Below the pieces are notes generated by a model that saw only the letters and a program-made list of their open reading frames with translations, was not told the DNA's origin and searched no databases. Source: Acholoe squamosa (Eukaryota; Annelida; Polychaeta; Phyllodocida; Polynoidae). From it: DNA of 64,000 nt. The stretch is taken from positions 71,955,972-72,019,971 of the forward strand of contig OX439040.1 of assembly GCA_949317995.1 (NCBI GenBank), written 5' to 3'. Made by a program: the position numbers and the translations under genes. Below are positions 22,691 to 33,587 of the stretch, one piece after another (position 1 is the first letter of the stretch; every line of letters begins with the position of its first letter).

Positions 22691-23935
22691 TCAAACATGA
22701 GCGTTGGACTGGCTGCTAGTAGACTGAACTCCCGAACCGAACGTGGAGGTTGGAGCTGCTGATTTTAGTGGGCATGCCTTGATTTTGTGGTCCCCACGGC
22801 ATACTGCACAAATGTGTGACTTGCTGCATTTAGGAAAATTGCAGTAAGTGAAGTTAAACTTCGCACAAATATCATTAGGGACGTCCACCTTATGCTTCTG
22901 TTTGCCTTTCTTGTCAGACTGTGATTGTGGAGCTAGCTTTTTCATGAGGGCTTGAAGGGCTTCTTGTACTGCCTTTGTGCCACCTGCATCCAGTTCCTGG
23001 TTGAAACTGTTGCTGTCTGACTCCACATAACCACTTAAAGTACCGTTGATAACTTTCTGGGAGACACTGTGTTCATACCAGGCCATTGCTTTGTCAGTAT
23101 AGGTGCCACTCATAGCTTTAAATAGCACAAACTTCATATGGCTTATGTAGGCTCCTACATCTAATTTTTCATTATTTGACTGATGGATGTATTCTAATAC
23201 ACACGCCATGCCATATGCTAATTCACCCGCTGACATGTCATCATAGTCCTTATCATCTGGTATATAGTTATCAGGACAGAGTGGATGGCGTGAGCGTTTG
23301 CGTTTACTAGCTGTTGACAAGTACTGAAGGCCAGAAAGCAAATCTACACCCTTACCAAGCTGTGAAAGTGGAGAGGTGTTGCCCAAGGCGCCTAATGCTC
23401 CTAGGCCTAAGCCAGCTGTGCCTAGCCCGGCAATGAGTGTAGCCAGGCCGCCACCAGCCATGCCTGTCGGGTCCTCCGTTCCTGGTGAACCAGTGGGGGA
23501 GGGGGTACTACCTGAAGCTCCGGCTGCGCCAGCCATGGCTTTCCTAATCCGTTGCTCCTCTGCATCGTTCTCCAACTTGAGTTGAGCTAGCTCTGCTGCT
23601 AAATCCGCTGTTTTCTTTTGCTCTGCCAGCTCCTGTTTACGCCGATGCTGACGATCTAGTTCCTTCTCTATATCCTCTTGAGTAGTACCCATGGCTTCTT
23701 GTTCCTTTCCTTCTTCACTGTCAAAAGTATCTAGGTCACCCACCGGCTGTAGATTACCTGATGTAATGTTCTTACACCTCTTGCCCCAAGGACCAAAATG
23801 GCGCAGTCCACACCCTGACCTGCAAAGTCTGGTCGTTCTTGCTTGGTGGGAATCTGGTTCTAGGCTTCCCAAGGATGAAGCATGTAGAGCCAACACTCTG
23901 TTAAGGTCCTCTACACCTCCTATGCCCTCAGCCAT
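22691..23935 (-). CDS. Gag-like protein of the YR retroelement
   Basis: An intact 414-codon frame begins at ATG 23935, nine bases inside repeat A. Visible parts are an N-terminal Cys/His patch (CRSGCGLRHFG...C, residues about 38-55), a charged coiled coil (about 85-135), a Gly/Ala-rich linker (about 140-195), a basic patch KRKRSRH (about 212-218), and a helical region. A C-terminal Cys/His cluster (C..FN...C....C...HIC..C.GDH....C) is typical of the gag-like ORF of DIRS/Ngaro elements. Gag of such elements packages the RNA. The frame being open while pol is deleted suggests either a young deletion or maintenance in trans. Confidence 0.8.
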   Translation of the reverse strand: MAEGIGGVEDLNRVLALHASSLGSLEPDSHQARTTRLCRSGCGLRHFGPWGKRCKNITSGNLQPVGDLDTFDSEEGKEQEAMGTTQEDIEKELDRQHRRKQELAEQKKTADLAAELAQLKLENDAEEQRIRKAMAGAAGASGSTPSPTGSPGTEDPTGMAGGGLATLIAGLGTAGLGLGALGALGNTSPLSQLGKGVDLLSGLQYLSTASKRKRSRHPLCPDNYIPDDKDYDDMSAGELAYGMACVLEYIHQSNNEKLDVGAYISHMKFVLFKAMSGTYTDKAMAWYEHSVSQKVINGTLSGYVESDSNSFNQELDAGGTKAVQEALQALMKKLAPQSQSDKKGKQKHKVDVPNDICAKFNFTYCNFPKCSKSHICAVCRGDHKIKACPLKSAAPTSTFGSGVQSTSSQSNAHV

Positions 23936-23943
23936 AGCAAAAA

Positions 23944-24109
23944 CCCAACAAAACTCACAACACTAGCAGGCCCCATACCGGTGGCAGTGTTGTTCTTCTG
24001 CTGAAGAGGTGAATGGCTGCTGACCTTGAACTACAGTGGGGTCAGCTTAGACAGGTGCTGCCCTCTTACAATCAATACTCGAACCAATTGATGAATTGTT
24101 TCTACACAT
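23944..24109 (-). repeat. Split direct repeat A, outer copy
   Basis: Shares AACACTAGCAGGCCCCATAC and about 167 bp with 21626-21793; marks the upstream end of the retroelement. Confidence 0.9.
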
Positions 24110-24312
24110 AATTACTCGCAAGTGTGTATGAGGGGAATACTGCCTGCAGAACAATCCCTCCTTGGTTTAGTGGAGGTGTTCTAGATCAACATCTGTTGTG
24201 TGTTAGAGCAGGCTAAAGGAGTCTATTCCAGCTCATACCTCATGTAGGAGCAGGTTTTGTATTACAATGGGGTGATATTGAGGCTGAAATGAATTCATTC
24301 AGGTAGGTACCC

Positions 24313-25059
24313 CAGGAGCTTAATTCAAAACATCCTGGGATCCCAACCCCAGCGATCTTAGTGTAGGCACATATCATAAGACCTGGCTGGTCTACCCTAT
24401 GTAATGCAGTGGTTGCAGGCCTGTCCAGAATAGCTAGTCCTAGGATCACTTCACTATTCCATTTCCACCACTAAGATCACTGCGATCTTAGTAAAAGAAA
24501 GTATAGTGGTTTCACCTGAGTACAAGAGCACTTACAGGGAACACTCCTGATCGAAAGAGTGAATAGCCTGCTGCATACATAAAGAGGAGAGGGAGGGCGT
24601 TTGCTGAGTGTCCTTGAGGGCTCTTAGGGCTTCTCATGCCTTAAGTGCACTGTAAGGTAATTCTTCCCTTCTCTCTCTTTGCCCTGGGGGAGGGCACAAT
24701 GCTTCTAATAGGCAAGCATAAATCATACATTCATGGGAACAACTCTTGAATACTGTACGGGGGTCAACTGCACCCTGTGCTCTTTTATTAGCCCATATGG
24801 GGACGGGGAACGATGGTATAAGCACTCTTGTGAAGAAGAGTGACTCCACAGCTATTCCTTTATTTTGGGACTCTTACCCCTGTGCCTAGTCAGTTCTTCT
24901 TGGAATAGTGTAGGAGGGCTGAGGCTGAGATCGATGCGATCTTAGTGCTGGCTAGGATATGTGAACCCAGTCAACTCTTAAGATCACTTAATAGGATAAG
25001 GCTGATTTATTCCTAAGAATAAGGGTCGTGATCCCAGGATGTTTTGAATTAAGCTCCTG
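24313..25059. mobile_element. 747-bp inverted-repeat element, copy 1
   Basis: The ends are inverted: CAGGAGCTTAATTCAAAACA at 24313 and its complement ending at 25059, with about 30 bp of matching. Internal palindromes such as CTAAGATCACTGCGATCTTAG and ATCGATGCGATC are present. A second copy lies inverted at 61024-62568. A 71-codon minus-strand frame (24849-24634) has a counterpart in copy 2, but I see no known domain, so coding status is open. The element is non-autonomous as far as visible. Confidence 0.8.
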
Positions 25060-26029
25060 GGGTCATTGCTAGCATGTGACCTGGAAGTTGAAAATGCCCT
25101 AGGTTCAGCATCTCGACTGCCCTCAGCTCATGTCTCAAGGCCCGTAAGGAGTAAATATGTCAAGCCTTTGTGGAAAGTTGTGATCATTGGGTTACAAGTA
25201 CTTTGTTAGGTTTTACACCTGAAGGGTTTTGCTCCTATTGTAAAAAGAGCTGTGAGTATGTGCCCTCTTTTCTAAACAAGTCGTGCACTGCTTTACCATT
25301 CAACTTGCACTCACCACATTAGACTGAAAAGTCACCTGCCTTGTTTAAAATAGAGAGAGCTGCACTACCAGGTACCTACTCATGTCACACACTCTATAGT
25401 TTATTATACTGACTGACTTCTCCCAACTAGGTACTTACTCAAATCCCCCTTTTTTAGCACCATACTAGAATGACCACTTGTGTGCAACAAAAGGGACAAG
25501 TTACAGCAATAAGAAAAGGACTGGAAATGAGGGCATCTTTAGACAGTTCTTCCTTTTACTATAGGAGCAACACCCACCACGTTTTTTTTATTCATATAGT
25601 AGGCAAAGTGAGCATTTCACCACTGTCAATAGATGGTGTGTAATAGCTTGTTTTGCGAGAAGTTCACCTGCTCAGATATTGTCCAATAAATATTTGTTGT
25701 TGGGTCTACAGCGCTGATGCCGTGCAATATGAAATGCACCCAAATAATCATTGCTTAGCTTGAGGCAGAAACAGGTGGACCAATGATTTTGTCCTGTTGG
25801 ATTACAGGGACATGACTAAATGACAATTACAAGAGGAATTGATTCCAACTGGGAGGCATGTTTTTTTTTGCAATTTCTCTGCCAGATGCACTTCGGTGTT
25901 ATAGCTAATGCAGGAAGAGAATATCTACGTAAGTGAGCTGCTCTCTGTGATCCATACGTATTTTTTAATATTACAACAGACTGAAGTTCACTCAGAAACA
26001 ATTTTAGGGTCAGTTATTTCAGATCGTGG
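25060..26029. other. Non-coding interval
   Basis: No gene, motif or element ends recognised. Confidence 0.5.
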
Positions 26030-26900
26030 TCAGCATAATATACTTATGTCACTCTTGCAAATGAAGCCACTGAATATTTAGGCAATATGCGGCAAGTGCA
26101 GTGTCAGTATATAATGTAGCTCTCTTACTGTCTCTTACTACATTATATTCTTCACATTTGGCAGTCAATGTCTAGTAGTCAAGGGAATGTCAGAGTGCAT
26201 GGGCCATTAACGATAAGCCAAACAGCATATCTTGTTATGTTCATAGTTCCAAACACTGGCAAAAACATTTGCATTTGAAATTATATCTACGATAATACCC
26301 AACTTTATAAAGCATGTCTTATTGTGAGGATAAACCCCATGCTATGCATTAAAGAATCTACTTTAAGTCAATGTATGCCTACAAAAAAGTACTAAAGTGG
26401 TCAAAATCAAACCATAACTGCAGCTTATAGGTACATTGTAGTCCTTAATATATGGAGGTATCTGTTCAATTTGCTGGAAGGATCTTTTATAGGGAATCTG
26501 AACAGTGTTGTGGATATGATATTCATTTCCAACAATCTGTATTCATGGTTGCATATTTGTGGTGTAATAATGGTGGCATACTTTTGAATACACATTCATC
26601 TAAATACACTAACAATCTAGTTCCTAGTTGACAGAACTGTCCTCTCACTGTAAGTTTCTCCTAACCTCCAGCACTTCCACCAATCCGAATTTATAATGTT
26701 TTTTTCCATCTATATCTGTCCTTAACCAACTCCCATGCCAAAATGTCAATAACCTGTTGATTCAAATGTTACACAATGTTTCTGAAATGCTTGCAGCAAA
26801 CATGTAACCTAAGGTTAAGCCTAACCATAATCCACTGCGGATTACGGCCACTTCTACACATGTATGGCAAGCCTATTGGGTAAACTCCTATGAAACCTGG
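26030..26900 (+). repeat. Ancient repeat, block II copy
   Basis: Matches 29850-29945 plus 30830-31560, 47200-47860 and 52900-53300. Landmarks are AAGCCACTGAATATTTAGGC, AGGGAATGTCAGAGTGCATG and a CATAATCC.CTGCGG tract. No coding content. Confidence 0.6.
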
Positions 26901-26975
26901 GTTTTGAGGGCAAAACCCGGGTTTTGCTCCCCAAAAACCTGGGTTTTGCCTTGAAAACCAAGTTTTTGAAACTCT
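26893..26975. repeat. Short cluster of AAACCYGGGTTTTG palindromes
   Basis: Three to four copies of a CCTGGGTTTT/AAAACCCGGGTTTT motif follow one another, giving a local self-complementary cluster. Confidence 0.7.
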
Positions 26976-27299
26976 AACTTAGCTTTTGCTAGCAGCTTTT
27001 GCTCGCAGCTTTTAATACTTGCTATACCTTCTCAAGTATTTGCTATATGATATCATCAAGACCATCTCATGAAGAATGTTGATTACATAGAATCTACATT
27101 TTAAGAATATATTCTATCCAACCTGATCTTAAAGATAACTTGAATATTCCCATCTACTTTTAGTATTATATTCATGACGATGTCAAATGTAAACATGGTG
27201 ATTAGTAAATGTAAATTGGCCAAATACACCTATGTAGCATACAACTACAGCATTTGGGATTAATGGGAAATTGATATATGTGTCACAGATAGATTCATC

Positions 27300-28240
27300 T
27301 TGATGTGAACCATCATGTTGCCTGGTGGGGTTGTATAATACTGGAATTGCTGGCAGGATTTCTTCATAATAGTCTATTTCCATTGGTGGTAGACACAATA
27401 CGGGAGATGCTGCCAATCACAGAAGTAATCCTGCAATCTCATATCTATCATGATTCCTATAATTGCCCACATGCAAGTAGTTCCACCTTCTTGATGAATC
27501 TACACAACAGGGCTTTAGTTAAGCATCATGCAAGCCCAAAATTATTGATACTCTCGTGAAGGGTAGACATAATGCTCTAATACAAAACTGGTGAGTGTCT
27601 ACAGCATGGGAACCGATACAGTCTATCAGGCTATGCTTTTAGATCCTTGATTGGAAAAGTTACAGCAAAGAGCCTCTATTTAGCTACCACCTGCCTTTCT
27701 AATGGGTGGCTCTTCCTTCCTTACCAATCACTTTGTTTATTGCTACCATATTATTGGATCACCTTTAGCAACCAATACAAGTAAACTTCTAATAATGCGA
27801 AAGCTGGTAATTTTTATGGCCCAGAATTTTATGTCTGTTTTCATTTTTTTGTGTACTCTGTCTCAAGTTTCACTTTGCCACCTGTCATCAAGGTCGAAAG
27901 AGTATGGAGACTATTACCACAACCCTTCTACTGTGGTTAAAGCTTTTATTCACACTGTCATGTACTTATATTACACATTCATCTTTCTTATCCTGCCATT
28001 CTTTTGATTAATTTAACATCTCAATCAAGGTCCTAAATGAAATCTCACTGATTACTTAAGCTGCAGGCATGTTCCTTGTCATCGCTACTTCAGCTATACA
28101 TTCCAGTATCACCAAAATATGTCTGTTCCTCATGTATAGAACTGATTTCACATGACTTCATAGCTTGTTTCCTTCTGAGTGGAGCTCTTTTTTGTCCCTT
28201 AATACCGATTCACTGAGATCACTTTTTGGCGAAGACACCT
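27300..28240 (+). repeat. Ancient repeat, block III copy
   Basis: Matches 32270-32930 closely (CTGCCAATCACAGAAG, TGATTCCTATAATTGC, CTTGATGAATCTACACA), and 48270-49300 and 54480-54900 more weakly. The two closest copies start 4.97 kb apart. The 101-codon frame here is not conserved in the sister copy and is not called. Confidence 0.65.
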
Positions 28241-29290
28241 ACCGGGATGTTTGTTCCATCAGCATTTCTATTCGATGTAGGTGTAGTGTGTGGTCATGCT
28301 CTGTTTTGTAGTAGAGTACAATTTCCAGTCATGTCAAAAAAGCAAAGTCATTGAGAAACTAAAACATTCCTGCACTCGCTCAGGACATGGTCCATTCACT
28401 TAAATCCATTAATGCTGGCACAATCTAAATGGAAAGAACTTTGACAGAAAATCTTCTCAAAATGAATAAGGACATTTTGAGAAAAGCAGCTATTTGATTC
28501 ATTATGGTGTATTTTCTACCGAAGAGACGAATCATGCCATCAATGACAACCTATGCATAAAGAATTATATGGTTGTCTCAGATGTCTCTCTTGGCTAATG
28601 GATGGAACACCATTCTGGAGTCAGAGACAATTAGTTATGTGCTGATAGTAGGGAATGGATAGACCCAAGGGGTTCTGCAGTACATTAACAGCATTGTGTA
28701 ATTTCCATTTTTATTTGGTTGCTGGAGGGGGTTACATCAGATATTGATGCCTTGTTTTATTGTAAGATATGGATAATGGGTTCAAATTTATTATTCTTTC
28801 CACAATGTCCTTGAACCAAATTGACCTGCAGGGTAATACTGGTAACTTAAAGCGGGTCACTCTCATGGTCCAAAAGTATCAAAATCCTTACCAACCTTTT
28901 ACTATGTGGCCTCCATTACATGCTCATTTGACTGATGATAAGAAAAGAGTGGGGTCCCAGGCTATTCTCTGAGATATTGAAGTTTGAGTGACCTTGCCAT
29001 TGGATTGCATAGTGTTACACAGAATGTAGTTTATAATGGTACTGGTCCAAAAAGGCACTAAGGTACTTAACAATTCAGTACTGTTTCAGAGGCTGTGGCC
29101 AGGTTATGTACATGACATTTTCAGAGCTGGTTAGCCTCCAGTGGCTTTCACCAACTGTGAAAAATTAAAAGACTCACAAAAAGTACATTGAACATTAACT
29201 TACAAAGCATGTTAACAAGGATGAGAAGAGAAAACAATATTAAAGCTAGCAAGCTTGTCTGCCATGAATGAATGTAGACAGGTAGACATG
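28200..29290 (+). repeat. Ancient repeat, block I copy 4
   Basis: Carries the CAACCTATGCATAAAGAATT, TCTCTTGGCTAATGGATGGA and GTACTTAACAATTCAGTACT landmarks, though their internal order is partly rearranged relative to the other copies. Non-coding. Confidence 0.5.
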
Positions 29291-29336
29291 CTTACAGATT
29301 GTGGTGATAGTTGCTGGAGAGCTATACGATCATCAG

Positions 29337-29611
29337 AACTAATATTAGAAACCTGAAAAAAAATACCTCCAGTGTATTTATAGATTTCAAAAAAGCAATT
29401 GATACTTTAGATCACAAAAATTTACTCACAAAGTTACAAAAATTAGCCTTCTCTCTAAATTCTATAAATTGGTTCACCTCTTATCTATCAAATCTTTCAC
29501 AGTGCACAATAGCTAATAATATCAAATCTGACCCAGATATAATTACATTTGGAGTCCCCCAAGGCTCCATTTTAGGGCCTTTGTTTTTCATCATTTGCAT
29601 AAACGACTTAA
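29337..29611 (+). pseudogene. Reverse transcriptase fragment of a non-LTR retrotransposon
   Basis: An open frame of about 90 codons encodes a piece of a Jockey/CR1/RTE-type reverse transcriptase: FIDFKKAIDTLDH...LL.KL, then WF.SYLSN..Q, then the diagnostic GVPQGSILGPLFFIICINDL. The upstream fingers and the downstream YADD catalytic box are both missing. Past 29611 the frame continues only because it runs into an inverted copy of its own first 72 bp, so the last 33 or so residues are antisense and meaningless. It sits between block I and block II sequence. Confidence 0.85.
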
Positions 29612-29683
29612 AAAGTATCAATTGCTTTTTTGAAATCTATAAATACACTGGAGGTATTTTTTTTCAGGTTTCTAATATTAGTT
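29337..29683. repeat. Perfect 72-bp inverted repeat closing the RT fragment
   Basis: 29337-29408 and 29612-29683 are exact inverse complements by eye, including 8-base and 6-base homopolymers, around a 203-bp centre. The outer ends begin AACTAATATTAG. Confidence 0.9.
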
Positions 29684-29944
29684 TTTTTTTGTGGCTTGGG
29701 TATTCTTCTTTTTAAAAGATTTATATCAAAGCCACCTAGAATGAACTATCATAAATCTTGTACCAATGCAACTCTGGTGAGATACTTACCAATGCTGTAA
29801 CCATGTATTATCCAGATTTATCTGGGAGAAAAGGATCACCATGATATACCAATGTGGCACTTACAAATAAAGCCACTGAATGTTTTGACTATGCAGCAAC
29901 TGAAGTGTCAGTATATAATTTAGCTGTCTACAGCTTGTCTCATA

Positions 29945-30800
29945 ACATTGATAAATGTGTTTATCTAACATATTCATCCATCATGTATGAATTTCTTACC
30001 TTATAACGCCAGAATTGATCAACGAAAAGACATTTTCTAAGTGCATGCGATCCGCACGGTTTGCCAACCCACCGTAGCCATTGTTTTTACTCCACCCGTC
30101 ATACCCTCGTCTTTCCAAACACTTTTCGGGTAGAATCCAAGCATGCCAGCTCCTGTACTTCTAATGCCAGCAAATATAAGGTCTCTAGTTGGCCTTCGCC
30201 TACATTTTGTCTCCATTTTCTTCAAAATAAATGAGAATCCAATGGTTTTACATAGCAATCTATTGCACACTGCCCGGTACACGGCCATTGCGTCTTGTTT
30301 ACGAAGCAGGGAGGTGCACGGATGTAAGAAATAGGTCAGATACGCATCAAACAAGGAATGGCCGGATGGGGCGGGTGCCAACCTGTATGGCTATGGAAAA
30401 TCAATGGATTCTTATTTATTTCGAACAAAATGGCAAAATTAGGCATGGCATGTTCATCTAAGATATCTAACAATGTTTCTCTGTTGATAACTTCACCTGG
30501 CTCCGTTGGATTCTATTCTAACAAGGTGTGTAAACTTCAGGTATGTCGGAAAACATTTTCAAATCCTTTATGTACATTGATTTCTAGCACCAGTCGGCTT
30601 GGTATAGTGGACAGCGAGCTTGTCTCCTGCCAGAGCGTCCGGGGATCGATTCCCCGTTGAACCCTAAAGGGTTTTAATAGGAAATCAAGGGCTTGGTTGA
30701 CTTTGTATGCTTCGCTACTTTATCAACATGTCAAGATTGTAACCAGCACCTTCAAAAGGTCTCAGAGTGCGCTGTCCAAGCCCAAATAGTTAGATAATAC
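29945..30800 (+). repeat. 0.8-kb dispersed repeat, copy 1
   Basis: The region is present inverted at about 49990-50740. Both copies encode, on the strand opposite to the tRNA-like unit, a similar peptide of about 55 residues containing METKCR, RSTG and LGFYP.SVWKDE. In this copy it reads on the minus strand (about 30235 down to 30037) with an 11-12 residue extra segment. I do not recognise the peptide. Confidence 0.7.
30592..30664 (+). ncRNA. tRNA-like sequence with Pol III boxes (pseudogene or SINE head)
   Basis: An A-box match TGGTATAGTGG lies at 30600-30610 and a B-box match GGATCGATTCC at 30643-30653, inside a T-arm-like stem CGGGG/CCCCG. The acceptor and anticodon stems do not pair, so it is not a functional tRNA. 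It reads away from the conserved peptide of the same repeat. Confidence 0.6.
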
Positions 30801-32219
30801 ATTATACTCTGCGCATTTGGTACTCTACAGTTAGTAGTTAAGGGAATGTCAGAGTGCATGGGCCTAGCAACATTACATATATTTATAGTTCTGAACACTG
30901 CAAAATGACATTTGCATTTTAAATCATACCTAACATAACACCTGACTTATATGGCATGGATTATTGTGAGGACAACCCCATGGTATGAATTATAGAATCT
31001 GCTTGAAGTCAGGGTGTGCCTTATAGGCAAGGATTTAATCCCACAAAACAGTACAAATCTGGCTGAACAATATCTGTCGCTTTTTGCTCTCATTCCTTTC
31101 ATATGCGGGGTGTGTATATATGCAAGCACAGTATTATTTGCTCAATACAATGGGAGCTCTAGTCTACAGAATATTTCTCTCAACGTATGTTTCTCCTACC
31201 CTCCAGCAACTCCACCAAACCAAATTTACACATGTATTTAACATTGAATGTCTTCCCATCCACCTCGCTCCTCAACAACTACCATGCCATAATGCCAATG
31301 AGTTCTTCACATGAAATTCCATGTTTTTGAAATGCTTGCTGTAAAGATGTAACCCAAGGTCAACGCTACCCATAATCCCCTGCGGCTTACAGACACCTTT
31401 GCGCATGTCCACTGAAGTGCCACAGCCCCCTGTTCGCTGAGTGGATATCTAAATGACTGGAGCTGGCAGTGAGAGTAATGGATCCATTCATTACGCAGTG
31501 CCTCTGCAGCAGGTTTAATTGCATTAGAGGTGGGGAGCAAGAGAGGGGTTTGTAACCTGCTAGGAAGTCCTCTCGGTATCCTGCAGCTAGAGTGTCACAT
31601 TTAAATAGATATGATTATCTTTAACAAATTGTTCCAAGTTTCCTGTCTCCTCTTTTATTCCACACATAATGTATAAAGTTACACATTACAGTTCAAAAGC
31701 TCTAGGCCTAATGTGTCCAAGTAAGCATCAGGAGAAAAACAATAATGTGTACAACAGACCTGTTCATGACATTGTTCATTCACTTATACATATAGATTCA
31801 TTTCCAATTTTATATTTGTTTCTGGGGATTGGACATTTAATACTTGCTACACTCCTCTCAAGTATTTACTATATCATCTCAAGATCATCTCATCATATTA
31901 TAAAGAATGTCCAACTATGTTATCAGCGTTTGCTACCCATTTCAGATATGTTTTAGATTCCTACCCCTAAGCTTCTGGCATCTATATTGTAATCATCTCC
32001 CTTAGGAACGTTTAGTATATGAAGCCGCACTGCATCTACTTTTTTTCTGATATTGAGGGGTTCTTCATCCCATCTATTTCCTGACTTAGAACCACAGTGA
32101 CTATTTCTATCTACACTGATATATTCATGAAGATATCAGGTGTAAACATGTGCTTGGTAACTTAAACATGCAATCAACAACATGTCCCAATACGGTTCAC
32201 TATACAACTGCCACAAGTC

Positions 32220-32930
32220 TTACACTCTTTGGGATTAATGAGAAATAGATCTGTCACACATAGATTGATCTTGATGTGAACCATCACATTTCCTGGTGGT
32301 ATTATACAATACTGGAATTGTTGCCAGGATTTCCCATAGATGATCTATTACCATTGATGGGAAACATAATACTGGAGATGCTGCCAATCACAGAAGAAAT
32401 CCTGCAATCTCCTGTCTATCATGATTCCTATAATTGCTCAAGTGCAAGTAGTTCCATCTTCTTGATGAATCTACACACCAGGGCTACAGTTATGCATCAT
32501 GCAAACCCTCCAATACAAAACTGATAAGTGTCTACAGCACAGGAACTAATGTACAGTATATGAGGCTACTTTGCAACTTTGCAACCTGTCATCAACATTG
32601 AAAGAGTATGGAGACTATTACCACAACCCTTCTACTGTGGTTACAGCTTTTATTCACACAGTCATGTACTTATATTCTACATTCATCTTTCTTATCTTGC
32701 CATTCTTTTGATTAATTTAACATCTCAATCAAGGTCCTAAATGACATCTCAGTGATTACTGAAGCTGAATGGCATGTTCCTTGTCATTGCTACTTCAGCT
32801 ATGAATTCCAGTATCACCAAAATACAATTGCTCTAATGCATAGATCTGCTTTCGCATGGCTTCATAGCTTGTTTCCTTCTCTGTGGGGCTCTTCTTCTGT
32901 CCCCTAATATCGATTCTTCTTCATCTTTCC
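32220..32930 (+). repeat. Ancient repeat, block III copy
   Basis: Close match to 27300-28240 with an internal deletion of about 240 bp near 32575. Followed by unassigned AT-rich sequence up to the transposon end at 33192. Confidence 0.65.
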
Positions 32931-33191
32931 CAAAGGTCATAATATCTTCTAGGTTTTCATTTAATAAAGGAACTCTTAATCGGTGAAGTCGCCACAGTAC
33001 AAAAGTCGGTTGAAATAAGGTCCTTGATTTAATATGTATGCTATCCTCAAGTGTTAGCTATTGCACCAAACCCCACAAATAGAGATCTGGAATTAGTCAC
33101 ATAAGTAAACATGCTATCAAGAGTAAAATATACCTGGACATCCAAAAATATTTTTCAAAACTGATGAGTATTCATATCATTTTGAGACCAA

Positions 33192-33223
33192 ATATGACTG
33201 GATCCATTGAACGATGTCACTTT
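33192..33223 (+). repeat. Left terminal inverted repeat of the 8.9-kb transposon
   Basis: 14 of 14, then 10 of 10 bases match the inverse complement of 42079-42110, with a mismatched 8-base middle. Confidence 0.75.
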
Positions 33224-33587
33224 TGGGATTTTGGGGTCTTTTTGGATACAGGAGGCTGTAGAATAAAAAGTACTTAACCATATTTCTTTTTTCTGGTCTC
33301 ATTTGAGAGAAAACACTTGGGGCTTCAAAAAAAACTCAAATTTGTGTATGTCGGTCCATTATTTTTTGAGATGTGGTGGCCCAAAGTTGAAAAATGGTCC
33401 AAAATGACCTTTTTTTCCAATTTCCACCTCATTCTAGGCCATATATCAACTAGTCAAGCAGTAACAGATCATCATAATATTATTTATTCCATAGTAGGGG
33501 GTCATATCTATCATTTCAATGTGGTTTGGAGCAGATGTGTTTCAAATTTTTTTCACCATAGCCTTTCTTATATGCCAAAATAGCGTT

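Larger units (their letters stand above)
21531..24109 (-). mobile_element. Ngaro/DIRS-like tyrosine-recombinase retroelement, internally deleted
   Basis: Read on the minus strand, the order is repeat A (24109-23944), coding region, repeat B (21866-21793), repeat A again (21793-21626), repeat B again (21603-21530). This A-ORFs-B-A-B pattern is the split direct repeat arrangement of Ngaro-type elements. The A copies share AACACTAGCAGGCCCCATAC and run about 167 bp. The B copies are 74 bp and identical by eye. The coding part keeps a gag-like gene, the start of pol and the end of the recombinase. The reverse transcriptase and RNase H are missing, so this copy is non-autonomous. Homologous block I sequence at 7228-7245 reads through the insertion point (GAAT then AATT), consistent with integration without target duplication. 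Confidence 0.85.
29850..31560 (+). repeat. Ancient repeat, block II copy, split by an insertion
   Basis: 29850-29945 and 30830-31560 match 26030-26900 in order. The ~0.8-kb repeat between them (about 29945-30800) is an insertion. Confidence 0.6.

Noticed and set aside
30592-30664. Functional tRNA gene
   Set aside because: A and B boxes and T-arm are present, but acceptor and anticodon stems do not pair and the sequence is part of a dispersed repeat.
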